Source of the DNA: CS4-C045 sp963844115
GTDB lineage: Bacteria; Planctomycetota; Planctomycetia; Pirellulales; UBA7805
Assembly (NCBI GenBank): GCA_963844115.1
Contig: CAWJNN010000008.1
Span: 1 to 64,000 of the forward strand
Length of the DNA: 64,000 nt
Reading direction: 5' to 3'
A program made the position numbers and the translations under genes. Below the pieces are notes generated by a model, which had not been told where the DNA came from, did no database searches, and was given only the letters and a program-made list of their open reading frames with translations. Below, in pieces: positions 51,066-58,455 of this stretch (positions are counted from its first letter, which is position 1; each line of letters begins with the position of its first letter).

Positions 51066-51461
51066 ATGCACGACTACGCCTACATGAGGCTCGCTATAGT
51101 TAACCTGCCGTTATTGCAACTCGTGGCGTTAGTCGCAATCGTGTCGTGCGCCGTCAGAAGTCGACTGGCATTTGTGGCAGGCGCACTTGGTTGCTTCTTA
51201 GGTTATGCGATACCGATCGGGGTTTATCGTGTCAGTGGCTGGGGTTTTTTCAGTGCGCTCACGGGATGGCATATACAGGCCCGCCACATGATATTTTACG
51301 GTGTTATGGGCGCCCTTGTTGGGTGTGGCTCGGTAGTCTGTTACCACCTTTTCAACCAAAGGCTACAACTACAATTCTCTATCCGTTCACTGTTGTTATT
51401 CATGTTGGCGTGTTCAGTCATAATTTCCATGTATAAATCCGGCTGGCCTATGTATCCATAG
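51066..51461 (+). CDS. Cassette 13: four-TM membrane protein
   Basis: The 131-residue protein has segments near NLPLLQLVALVAIVSCAVRS, GALGCFLGYAIPIGVYRVSG, IFYGVMGALVGCGSVVCYHL and a C-terminal QFSIRSLLLFMLACSVIISM, a motif common among planctomycete membrane proteins. Function unknown. Confidence 0.72.
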   Translation: MHDYAYMRLAIVNLPLLQLVALVAIVSCAVRSRLAFVAGALGCFLGYAIPIGVYRVSGWGFFSALTGWHIQARHMIFYGVMGALVGCGSVVCYHLFNQRLQLQFSIRSLLLFMLACSVIISMYKSGWPMYP

Positions 51462-51510
51462 TGACTTGGACAGTTTTGGTGCGACTTGTCCTTTCACTTC
51501 CCTTAGCCGT

Positions 51511-51655
51511 CGGCCAACACAACATGGCCGCAAGGTCGGCTACGCCGGAATCGCCTTCCCTCTTTGATCAACGGGCGGCCGGCATCATAGAATCTATTGG
51601 TTGTTCACGTCGTTCGCCTTGTTCACGGCGGCGACCGCCATGTTTACCGTTGGCA
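51511..51655 (+). repeat. attC site 13
   Basis: R'' CGGCCAAC at 51511-51518 has one mismatch to the cassette 13 start TTGGCAG. R' GTTGGCA at 51649-51655. L'' CATGGC pairs with L' GCCATG. Confidence 0.88.
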
Positions 51656-51664
51656 GATCCTGGC

Positions 51665-52264
51665 ATGAATACGCTAACCACGATTTCGACCGTTGTTGTT
51701 TGCCTGATCTGCGCGTCGACCGTAATCGGTGACCCGACCGAGTCCGACACGCAGGGCCGCGTTCATCTTTCTGGCGTGGTGGCGAAACTGATCCCTGAGC
51801 ATCGTGTCACCATCCACTCCAGTAAGAAGGATGCCGTTCGTTCGTACTCAGCGCCTTTGAAGAAATCTCCAATTCTCGTCGACACATCGGACTTTGGCGC
51901 TGCATACATAGACTTCGAGGACCAGGCTGGGGAGCGAGTGATGGCGGTGATGTTCAATACGCCATTGTTCAAGGATGGCCGCGATGTGACCATCAGACTC
52001 ATTAGACCGGCTTTGGAAACACGCGTCACCGGATCCGGACAAGATATATCGATCCATCAGTGGGCATGGATTACCGAGGACGTAGGCTACGCGACGATGC
52101 CGCGTTGGAATCGCGATAAGGATAAACTTGTTGCCGCTCAAAACCCCACCGTTGAAATCCGAGTGAAGGGACATGCCACGCCCATTGTCTCCACCGTGAT
52201 GGAAAACGGCTGTTTAGGTTATGGATGGCGACACCTCTGCTTCCCTCCCGAAGGATTTGGCTAA
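51665..52264 (+). CDS. Cassette 14: secreted hypothetical protein
   Basis: ATG 51665 gives 199 residues with a signal peptide (MNTLTTISTVVVCLICASTV, cut near IGDP). The mature protein has a beta-rich look (IDFEDQAGERVMAVMFN). No family is recognised. Confidence 0.7.
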   Translation: MNTLTTISTVVVCLICASTVIGDPTESDTQGRVHLSGVVAKLIPEHRVTIHSSKKDAVRSYSAPLKKSPILVDTSDFGAAYIDFEDQAGERVMAVMFNTPLFKDGRDVTIRLIRPALETRVTGSGQDISIHQWAWITEDVGYATMPRWNRDKDKLVAAQNPTVEIRVKGHATPIVSTVMENGCLGYGWRHLCFPPEGFG

Positions 52265-52356
52265 GGGAACTGAATTATCGATCACAATCAATCACAATAC
52301 GGGTGATTTGTTCGGGGACATTTCTACAACCACGGCATACGTCGTCGAGTGATGGC

Positions 52357-52501
52357 CTGCCAACACGGTCTGGCGGCAAGGCTCGGCTTCGCCGAGTCAC
52401 CTTCGCCGTTTGGCTGACGGGCGGCGGCATCATAGAATGATTTGGTGATTCTACTTCTACTCCCTTGGTCACGGCGGTGACCGCCAGACCAACCGTTGGC
52501 G
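52357..52501 (+). repeat. attC site 14
   Basis: R'' CTGCCAAC at 52357-52364 pairs with the cassette 14 start TTGGCAG. R' GTTGGCG at 52495-52501. TTGGCT (52410) and TAGAAT (52433) are 17 bases apart. Nearly identical to attC 11 and 15. Confidence 0.93.
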
Positions 52502-52556
52502 GCCATCGGCTAGTTGTTTTCTCGGAACGAACATGCTGTAAGGTGCTCACTCATTG

Positions 52557-53069
52557 ATGCGGTATTCGCTTCTGTCGCTTCTTCTAATCGTCGCGCTGCT
52601 TTTCACCGTCTGTGGATGGTGGGCCCAGCGACACTGGCTGCAATCTAGGCACGAAAGGGAACTCGAACGATATACCGACGTTCTCTATGCACTGGGCGTG
52701 ACAGAAGGTAGAAGGAATGTTCTGGACCGCCTGGACGCGTCGAATGAACAGCAATTCGCTAGTTACAAACAGTCCTCGATGGTAAAGGACATCTATTGGT
52801 TATATGAGATTCAACGCCGTGTACCCAATTATTCTGACCATGTACCCGATTGCATTGACAATAAAGTTCATGGGTTGCCTGGTATAAGGTATCGCGCTTA
52901 TTCGTGTCTCAAGCAGCTTGAGATCGAGGACGTTAAATCCCTTCGGGACGTGATACGCGAAAACGAATCAATAGAAGAAGAAATTAGAGCCGGATTTCTG
53001 GACCCAAATAACAAGAGTTATGAGGGGCTGGCAGAGTTCATTGACTACGCGCTGGGCTGGACGTTTTGA
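52557..53069 (+). CDS. Cassette 15: membrane-anchored protein, paralogue of cassette 19
   Basis: The 170-residue protein has one N-terminal helix (MRYSLLSLLLIVALLFTVCG) and a periplasmic domain ending FLDPNNKSYEGLAEFIDYAL then GWTF. The cassette 19 protein shares the WxxRxxLQSxHExxLER and F-DP-N--Y--L--F pattern, so the two are paralogues. Function unknown. Confidence 0.78.
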   Translation: MRYSLLSLLLIVALLFTVCGWWAQRHWLQSRHERELERYTDVLYALGVTEGRRNVLDRLDASNEQQFASYKQSSMVKDIYWLYEIQRRVPNYSDHVPDCIDNKVHGLPGIRYRAYSCLKQLEIEDVKSLRDVIRENESIEEEIRAGFLDPNNKSYEGLAEFIDYALGWTF

Positions 53070-53081
53070 GGTAACAAATAG

Positions 53082-53935
53082 CCGCCAAATCGGGTAGCCG
53101 GGGGCCTTTCGGCCCCCAGCCCCCACACCACCCAGCGTGCGCTTTAACGCACTGGGCGATTCGAGTCGCGTTTCAAACGAACGCTCAATGCGAGTGTCTG
53201 TCCAGGCCAGCTCTCCCATTGACCGCCGCTAACGATTAACCACCTAGTGGCTCAGGCGCGGCAGAACCGGCCTGACGTAACGAGGTCAACCAGGCGCGTA
53301 CCTGCGCGTCTCGTTCCGGCCTTCCTCGCTGCAGTGGAGTGTGCAGTCGAGTACTATGCCTTCTGCTGACTTCTGCCCAACACCGAGTTGCTTTCGCATG
53401 CACGGCCCCGCCTTTCGGGCAAGCCCTACTCACGGGTACGTCGGACAGATCTCCCCGGATAAGAACGTGAACTTTCCTTGCACGGGCTCCGCATTTACCT
53501 TCACGGCTGGACGAAAACGGTTTCGTGATGCATGGCCCACTCACCTGACCGTGCCGGCCTTGTATGCGGTTCCTGTTCGTAGCCCCGCAATTTTGGCGAG
53601 AATGCGACCGGCGACGATTTTGGTGCCGGCTTAACGAATGCATTCGCAGGCTTCCTCCCCACGGTTCGTCACCTCCCCGCAGTTGCCCTCGCCTAGTACT
53701 TCGTCGTTCGGAATCAGTCATCGACTGCCTTCCATAAGACCTTCATCCTCGTACAGGGGACTTTCACCCCACAAGTTCACGCCCATGCCGGGCGTACCAC
53801 GGTCTGGCGGCAATGTCTGGCTGCGCCAGATCACCTTCCGCGTTTGGCTGTCGGGAAGCGGCATCATAGAATGATTTGGTGATTTTACTTCTACTCCCTT
53901 GGTCACGGCGGTGACCGCCAGACCAACCGTTGTGC
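53082..53935 (+). repeat. attC site 15, interrupted by group II intron
   Basis: R'' half (CCGCCAA) at 53082-53088 is split from the rest (CACGGTCTGGCGG) at 53798 by a 709-base insert. Joining the ends restores CCGCCAAC, which pairs with the cassette 15 start TTGGCGG. R' GTTGTGC at 53929-53935. Confidence 0.9.
53089..53797 (-). mobile_element. ORF-less group II intron, class C / attC type (copy 1)
   Basis: Read on the minus strand it starts GTACGCCCGGCATGGGCG and ends GGGGGCC-GAAA-GGCCCCCGGCTACCCGAT-like (the 3' hairpin is at 53100-53125). Between lie landmarks of group II domain I (CTAGGCGAGGGCAACTGC region at about 53680-53700) and the GGCAGAAGTCAGCAGAAGGC block at about 53365-53385 that precedes the maturase gene in complete class C introns. 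No reverse-transcriptase frame is present. It sits in the R'' box of attC 15, on the strand opposite to the cassette. Mobility would need a maturase from elsewhere. I could not assign domain V by eye. Confidence 0.8.
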
Positions 53936-53961
53936 GATCACGATTCGCTCCACATTCTTCA

Positions 53962-54375
53962 ATGAAACGCTTTGGCATCGCGTGCCTGGTCATTTCCTGT
54001 TTATTCGGCTTGGCGGTTGCATGGCACTTCTTTACGGCGTCACTCGCACGTCGCTCGTTACCCTGGGGAGCGACCGAGATCCACGAACATTACAGCGATT
54101 CCGGGTTTCCGCATTACGACTTTCACCGTTACCTAAAAGCACGGATTACCGAAACTGAGTTCAAAGCCTATGCTGCCAAGCTGAACCTAAGCCGTATCTA
54201 CTCGACTGAGAAACACGCCGACTTGTCGCCTCGTTGGGGATCTTTAGATGAACCTTGGTGGACTCCGCCAGCCTCCTTAGACGGTGCATACTTCGACCAC
54301 ATAGATGGAGACGACTACTTCGCCATGGCTAAATACGACAATGGTTACGTCTATTTTGTCGCCATGTCATGGTGA
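53962..54375 (+). CDS. Cassette 16: membrane-anchored hypothetical protein
   Basis: The 137-residue protein starts MKRFGIACLVISCLFGLAVA (helix, possibly a lipoprotein-like signal). The exported part reads LPWGATEIHEHYSDSGFPHY, LKARITETEFKAYAAKLNL and ends YDNGYVYFVAMSW. I do not know its function. Confidence 0.75.
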   Translation: MKRFGIACLVISCLFGLAVAWHFFTASLARRSLPWGATEIHEHYSDSGFPHYDFHRYLKARITETEFKAYAAKLNLSRIYSTEKHADLSPRWGSLDEPWWTPPASLDGAYFDHIDGDDYFAMAKYDNGYVYFVAMSW

Positions 54376-54386
54376 CCTTCCGGTGG

Positions 54387-54529
54387 CGCACAACAATGCG
54401 TGGCGGCAAGGTGCGGCTGCGCCGCATCGCCTTCGACGTTTGGCTGACGGACGACGTTTCATTACACTGTTTGGTGATTTAACTATTGGCGTGTCCCGAC
54501 GGCGGCGACCGCCACGCAAACCGTTGTGC
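54387..54529 (+). repeat. attC site 16
   Basis: R'' CGCACAAC at 54387-54394 pairs with the cassette 16 start TTGTGCG. R' GTTGTGC at 54523-54529. TTGGCT and TACACT are 17 bases apart. Confidence 0.92.
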
Positions 54530-54542
54530 GATCTGATTTTAC

Positions 54543-55010
54543 ATGTCTAAGTCATACCACTTTGCAATCGCAGCATCCTTCCTGTACCTCCATTTATTCA
54601 CTTGCGCTTGCGGCGATGAAGCTTGCGATTCCGGAACGCCAGGGTCAGGGGAGAGACCGGTGGCGAGGAGCGTAGTCCAGGAACCTCCAATCGGATGGGT
54701 AATCGCTGGGAAAGGACACGAGATTGCTAGATACCTGCGAAAGCATTTTCCGTTTCCAAAGTCGAACCGCGATGCCCCTCCCTCCCTTTACACTCGGAGT
54801 GCCACAGGTGGTACGTTCATTTACATCTACGGCGTAATCAAACATGACGAACAGGACAGAATTGTTGACCTCCTTAAAGCGGGCAATAAGCGGAATACTT
54901 GGGGTCAGGTGTACGTCGAGTTTCGTGAGCGAGAAATCTTCAAAGAACTGAAGAATGGTTGGCGAGCACGTCACGACGAAAAAAGGTTGTATTCAACGAT
55001 TCTAAAGTAG
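54543..55010 (+). CDS. Cassette 17: secreted hypothetical protein
   Basis: The 155-residue protein has a signal peptide (FAIAASFLYLHLFTCACGDE, possible lipobox LFTCAC). It then reads GTFIYIYGVIKHDEQDRIVD and ends in a basic stretch. The attC after it has lost its 5' half. Confidence 0.7.
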   Translation: MSKSYHFAIAASFLYLHLFTCACGDEACDSGTPGSGERPVARSVVQEPPIGWVIAGKGHEIARYLRKHFPFPKSNRDAPPSLYTRSATGGTFIYIYGVIKHDEQDRIVDLLKAGNKRNTWGQVYVEFREREIFKELKNGWRARHDEKRLYSTILK

Positions 55011-55098
55011 ATGACGGGCGGCGCCTTGATAAAATCATTTAGCGATACCGCGTCGTCTCTGTCGTTGGGGGCGGCGACCACCATGCCAACCGTTGTAC
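55011..55098 (+). repeat. attC site 17, 5'-truncated
   Basis: Only the second half is present: ACGGGCGGCG, then GGCGGCGACCACCATGCC and R' GTTGTAC at 55092-55098. The R'' and L'' boxes expected after the stop (CGCACAAC) are missing, so cassette 17 cannot excise by the usual route. Confidence 0.8.
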
Positions 55099-55114
55099 GC
55101 ACCTGAACTGTTAG

Positions 55115-55600
55115 ATGTTGAACCCATCGTTACTTCACCGAGTTTTCCGGTTAGAGCCAGGCCAAGTTCCGCGATGGTTTGCGTCCTGCCGCTCGTGCTT
55201 TGGATTCGATCTATTGACTGCCCTTCAATCCGGTGCGTTTGTTGCAGCAATCGTATTTTGGAAGCTGTCGCACATCGTTCCAGCGTTGTTCGTTCTGGCG
55301 ATGACAATCTGTTTCGCGTTTCTGCTTCATCTACCATTTGAGAATGTTGAGCGATTTGCGCGCGCCGAATTCGACGCCGCGAGTGCATCTATTGCGGTGT
55401 GCCAGTTTCAGACACTAGCACGCACTGCCACAAATGCGATAGATAATGGACGTACAACAAAGTCTGTCGGCATGGTGGGCTGCGCCCATCGCCGCTCCGG
55501 CATTCCAACTCCGTCCTGTTTGCTACAATGGTTCGTTGACACGACGCCGTATCCTTCGTTGGGGGCGGCGACCGACAGACTAACCGTTGGTTGTTCTCAG
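55115..55600 (+). CDS. Cassette 18: membrane protein without own stop, fused to cassette 19
   Basis: The frame starting at 55115 has two membrane segments (LQSGAFVAAIVFWKLS, VPALFVLAMTICFAFLLHL). It has no stop before attC 18 and reads through it in frame into the cassette 19 gene at 55601. Either an indel has removed the stop, or the two cassettes now encode a fusion of 332 residues. Confidence 0.5.
55451..55592 (+). repeat. attC site 18
   Basis: R'' CGTACAAC at 55451-55458 pairs with the cassette 18 start TTGTACG. R' GTTGGTT at 55586-55592. Confidence 0.92.
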
Positions 55601-56113
55601 ATGACAATCCCTGTTGATCAGCAAGCCAAAAAGCCTAGAGGTGCGTTAAGATTCAGGCTCTCAACCCTGATTCTTTCCGCAATGTTGTTGTTCGTGATCG
55701 CCGGATGCCTATACGAACGCTCGGTCCTACAATCAAAGCACGAAATGCAATTAGAACGCAGTAATGGTGTCAAGGAAAATATCGGATACGCTCTCGGTAT
55801 GGCCCACGCGTATAATCGTGTCGATACCGCATCTCCTAAAAGACTCCAGGAATTGCGCCACATCAACCTGACCACCGCGATCTGGCTGCTTTCCAAAACT
55901 GAGACCTATGGCGATTCCAACGATAAGGAAGTGTCATTAAGACTTGCAAAGGCTTCGCTTGATTTGTTGGACTGCTCTAACATGGAGCAGCTTAGAACGC
56001 TCGTTGCCAATGCCCCGTATTATGGACCCCCTGGACCATTCACCGATCCGAAGAATCAGGAATACGATCGATTGGAGGATTTTGTTTCAAGGGCTTCTCA
56101 ATGGACACCCTGA
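55601..56113 (+). CDS. Cassette 19: membrane-anchored protein, paralogue of cassette 15
   Basis: The 170-residue protein starts MTIPVDQQAKKPRGALRFRL with a helix (ILSAMLLFVIAGCLYERSV) and ends FTDPKNQEYDRLEDFVSRAS. The C-terminal codons are duplicated in tandem: 56034-56100 resembles 56107-56180, which encodes FIDPNNQEYDRFADLFSRGS in another frame, beyond the stop. Function unknown. Confidence 0.78.
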   Translation: MTIPVDQQAKKPRGALRFRLSTLILSAMLLFVIAGCLYERSVLQSKHEMQLERSNGVKENIGYALGMAHAYNRVDTASPKRLQELRHINLTTAIWLLSKTETYGDSNDKEVSLRLAKASLDLLDCSNMEQLRTLVANAPYYGPPGPFTDPKNQEYDRLEDFVSRASQWTP

Positions 56114-56180
56114 ACCATTCATCGATCCGAACAATCAGGAATACGATCGATTTGCGGATCTGTTTTCAAGAGGTTCTCAA
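56034..56180 (+). repeat. Imperfect tandem duplication of about 73 bases
   Basis: Two similar stretches carry GAATCAGGAATACGATCGATT or its near-copy, spanning the end of the cassette 19 gene and the bases after it. The second copy is out of frame with the gene. Confidence 0.75.
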
Positions 56181-56192
56181 CCGCATTGTGTC

Positions 56193-56332
56193 AACCAACA
56201 GCGCATGTCGGCAAGGTTGCTGCGCAATCGCCGCTTTGGTTTCTTTGAAGCTGTCCGGTTTGTTACAATCGTTGGTTATTCCAGGTCGTTCGCTTCGGTA
56301 ACGGCGGCGACCGACATGCACCACCGTTGGGT
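56193..56332 (+). repeat. attC site 19
   Basis: R'' AACCAAC at 56193-56199 pairs with the cassette 19 start TTGGTT. R' GTTGGGT at 56326-56332. Confidence 0.92.
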
Positions 56333-56352
56333 GAACAAAACAGCAGCGTCAG

Positions 56353-56838
56353 ATGGAAGCCACTGCGACCGCTACTGATCGCGAAAAACGAGCCGAACTC
56401 CGTGACTCGCTAGTGCGTTACATGGCCGGGGACATTCGTACATTTGCGTTTGACGACATCAATTGTGCGTGTCGTGATACAGCCGATGCCAGCCTCAAGC
56501 TGCTTTCCAAAGAGCTTTGGCTCATTCACGACGATCTCATTGATCATCCGGTATCGGTGACTCACGACGGCTGGGAAGCATTGCGGCGAACGGTTGCTTT
56601 CCTTGCTACGGACCTTCAGATTGACAGGGCTACAGCGCAATCCACTTGGCCGTTCCGCAACGAGGGCGAATGGCGATCTCATCAGCACCTCGTCGAAGGC
56701 GTTCAGATTCCCGACTACGACCCGGCCGTACATGGTCGCCACTGCAATCCATGGTGGAATAGGATACCGTCGACTGTGGGATTCGCCGTGCTTGGTTGTA
56801 TAGTTGTTGTCGTCCTGGTTGTTCTGTTTATCTTGTGA
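56353..56838 (+). CDS. Cassette 20a: C-tail-anchored hypothetical protein
   Basis: The 161-residue protein begins METTATATDREKRAELRDSL (as read; MEATATATDR) and has a helical part (RYMAGDIRTFAFDDINCACR, WEALRRTVAFLATDL). It ends in a membrane segment (VGFAVLGCIVVVVLVVLFIL). Function unknown. Confidence 0.75.
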   Translation: MEATATATDREKRAELRDSLVRYMAGDIRTFAFDDINCACRDTADASLKLLSKELWLIHDDLIDHPVSVTHDGWEALRRTVAFLATDLQIDRATAQSTWPFRNEGEWRSHQHLVEGVQIPDYDPAVHGRHCNPWWNRIPSTVGFAVLGCIVVVVLVVLFIL

Positions 56839-56842
56839 TATG

Positions 56843-56873
56843 TAACGTCGCCGCCTTCGTTCACGGCGGTGAG
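56843..56873 (+). repeat. Degenerate attC remnant
   Basis: The bases GTCGCCGCCTTCGTTCACGG resemble the L' half of the array's attC sites, but no R' or R'' box is intact. It marks the join between cassette 20a and the toxin-antitoxin pair. Confidence 0.5.
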
Positions 56874-56939
56874 GTAAAAAAACCTTCCGTCAGGCGGCCG
56901 GAGTTTCCCAAGCTCACAACGCTATGCTACAATTCAAGC

Positions 56940-57137
56940 ATGACGCTCGATCAGCTCGAAAAGACAATTTCTGAACTGCCCCCCGATCAGCTCTCGAAGT
57001 TCCGCGAGTGGTTTCTTGCGTTCGACGCCGAGAAATGGGACGAGCAGTTCGAAGCCGATGTGGTGGCTGGCCGACTCGACCGATTGGCCGATGACGCGAT
57101 CGGCGAGCATCGGGCTGGCAAGTCGACGAGGATATGA
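56940..57137 (+). CDS. Cassette 20b: antitoxin of a RelE/ParE-type pair
   Basis: The 65-residue protein (MTLDQLEKTISELPPDQLSK, then AEKWDEQFEADVVAGRLDRL) matches the small antitoxins found next to RelE/ParE toxins. It ends in a basic tail (GEHRAGKSTRI). The toxin start overlaps its stop by four bases (ATGA). Confidence 0.82.
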   Translation: MTLDQLEKTISELPPDQLSKFREWFLAFDAEKWDEQFEADVVAGRLDRLADDAIGEHRAGKSTRI

Positions 57138-57391
57138 ATCACTTCGCCAGTCCCAACTTTTGGAAGTGCTACCACGCGCTGCCTGCGCCCATTCGAGACT
57201 TGGCGGACAAGAACTTCGCATTGCTACAAGCGGATCCGACACATCCGTCACTGCACTTCAAGAAGGTCGGCCGATTCCGTGCGGCTCGCGTTGGTCTGCA
57301 ATATCGCGCTTTGGCGGTCGAGGTCGATGATGGTTTGCTTTGGTTTTGGATTGGCGATCATGCGGAATATGAACGGCTCGTCAACCGATAA
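57134..57391 (+). CDS. Cassette 20b: RelE/ParE-family toxin
   Basis: The 85-residue protein has the pattern of the RelE/ParE fold: MNHFASPNFWKCYHALPAPI, FALLQADPTHPSLHFKKVGR and FRAARVGLQYRALAVEVDDG, then WIGDHAEYERLV. Such toxins cut mRNA on the ribosome or poison gyrase; which one is not clear. It is translationally coupled to the antitoxin. Confidence 0.85.
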   Translation: MNHFASPNFWKCYHALPAPIRDLADKNFALLQADPTHPSLHFKKVGRFRAARVGLQYRALAVEVDDGLLWFWIGDHAEYERLVNR

Positions 57392-57395
57392 TCGC

Positions 57396-57537
57396 CGCCC
57401 AACATAGAACATCCGCAAGGTCCGCTTCGCGGATCGCCTTCGCCTTTTGATCAACGGGCGTCCCGCTGGTAGAATCGCTCGTTGTTCCACGTCGTCCGCT
57501 TCGTTGACCGCGGCGACGGATGTTCTTCCCGTTGGGC
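57396..57537 (+). repeat. attC site 20
   Basis: R'' CGCCCAAC at 57396-57403 does not fully match the cassette 20 start TTGGGTG, consistent with a deletion fusion. R' GTTGGGC at 57531-57537. TTGATC and TAGAAT are 17 bases apart. Confidence 0.9.
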
Positions 57538-57559
57538 GAACCAGAATCGGCTTGATGTC

Positions 57560-57997
57560 ATGCGCGAACTGCGTCTGCCGAAAACCAAGTTGATTCTGCG
57601 CGACGGCACACTATTGAAGCTCGGCAAGAACGACGCGACTGTTGGTAGTTACTCCATTCGCGACATCGTTGACGTCCGAATCGAAAAAACCACCGATTGG
57701 GTTTTTCCGGCTGTACTTATAGGCACCTGTCTTGCATTGGCCCTTGTCTCCAAGGTCTACATTCCGTATCCCGGATGGGGATGGGTAATTGCAGTGATCT
57801 TGCTTGGCCTCGCGGGATTCTGCTCGTTGATGGTATCCGGCCGCAAGGTAATCGTTGAGACTACGAATGGTTCGGCTGGTTATCCTGTTTCGGATACGTT
57901 TGAGGAAGCCGACGGTTTCGTACTTTCGCTGAAAGGGATCCTAGCCAATTCCAACAATCAGGAGTCGGCGACACCAGCAGCAGACATGGCGCAGTAA
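57560..57997 (+). CDS. Cassette 21: two-TM membrane protein
   Basis: The 145-residue protein (MRELRLPKTKLILRDGTLLK) has a soluble N-terminal beta-rich part, two membrane segments (FPAVLIGTCLALALVSKVYI, WGWVIAVILLGLAGFCSLMV) and a soluble tail (VIVETTNGSAGYPVSDTFEE). The layout is like bacterial DUF6232-type proteins. Function unknown. Confidence 0.75.
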   Translation: MRELRLPKTKLILRDGTLLKLGKNDATVGSYSIRDIVDVRIEKTTDWVFPAVLIGTCLALALVSKVYIPYPGWGWVIAVILLGLAGFCSLMVSGRKVIVETTNGSAGYPVSDTFEEADGFVLSLKGILANSNNQESATPAADMAQ

Positions 57998-58002
57998 TCG
58001 GG

Positions 58003-58141
58003 TGCCCAACAAGACATGTCGGCAAGGTTGCTGCGCAATCGCCGCTTTGGTTCTTTGACGCCGTCCGGTTCGTTATAATTACTGGCTGTTCGAGGTTGTC
58101 CGCTTCGGTGACGGCGGCGACCGACATGTCAACCGTTGGTG
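58003..58141 (+). repeat. attC site 21
   Basis: R'' TGCCCAAC at 58003-58010 pairs with the cassette 21 start TTGGGCG except one G-T pair. R' GTTGGTG at 58135-58141. Centre GTTATAAT. Confidence 0.92.
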
Positions 58142-58155
58142 GCTCCGAGTTTGAG

Positions 58156-58455
58156 ATGGCCACTTCGCCAGAAAACCCGTATGTATCACCGCATGGCGGG
58201 GCCGCTCGCAATGACAACGAAGTTTCACGGACGCGCGGACAGTCACGTTGCCGAGTTTCTTGGCCCGCGATCGCTGTTTGCACGGTGGTGGGCGCCATTC
58301 TTGGTGCGATCTTTTACGCGCCGAAACTGAATAGTCCCGCGATGGGTGGTGCTGCACACGAGTGGGGTGCGATCTTAGGTGGGTTCGTGGGTTTGATCGT
58401 GGCCGCGTTTCTGTCATTTGCAATTGCCTTGTTGCGTAACGACGAGGTCGGCTAA
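58156..58455 (+). CDS. Cassette 22: small membrane protein with NPYVSP start
   Basis: ATG 58156 gives 99 residues, MATSPENPYVSPHGGAARND, then two membrane segments (WPAIAVCTVVGAILGAIFYA, WGAILGGFVGLIVAAFLSFA). An NPY-SP motif at the N-terminus is common in planctomycete membrane proteins. The stop codon is part of the split R'' box of attC 22. Confidence 0.72.
   Translation: MATSPENPYVSPHGGAARNDNEVSRTRGQSRCRVSWPAIAVCTVVGAILGAIFYAPKLNSPAMGGAAHEWGAILGGFVGLIVAAFLSFAIALLRNDEVG

Noticed and set aside
53236..53721. Open frame of 161 codons inside intron copy 1, with a similar frame in copy 2 (58604-58915)
   Set aside because: Both lie inside the intron ribozyme sequence, on its sense strand. Their similarity follows from RNA conservation; no reverse-transcriptase motif is present.
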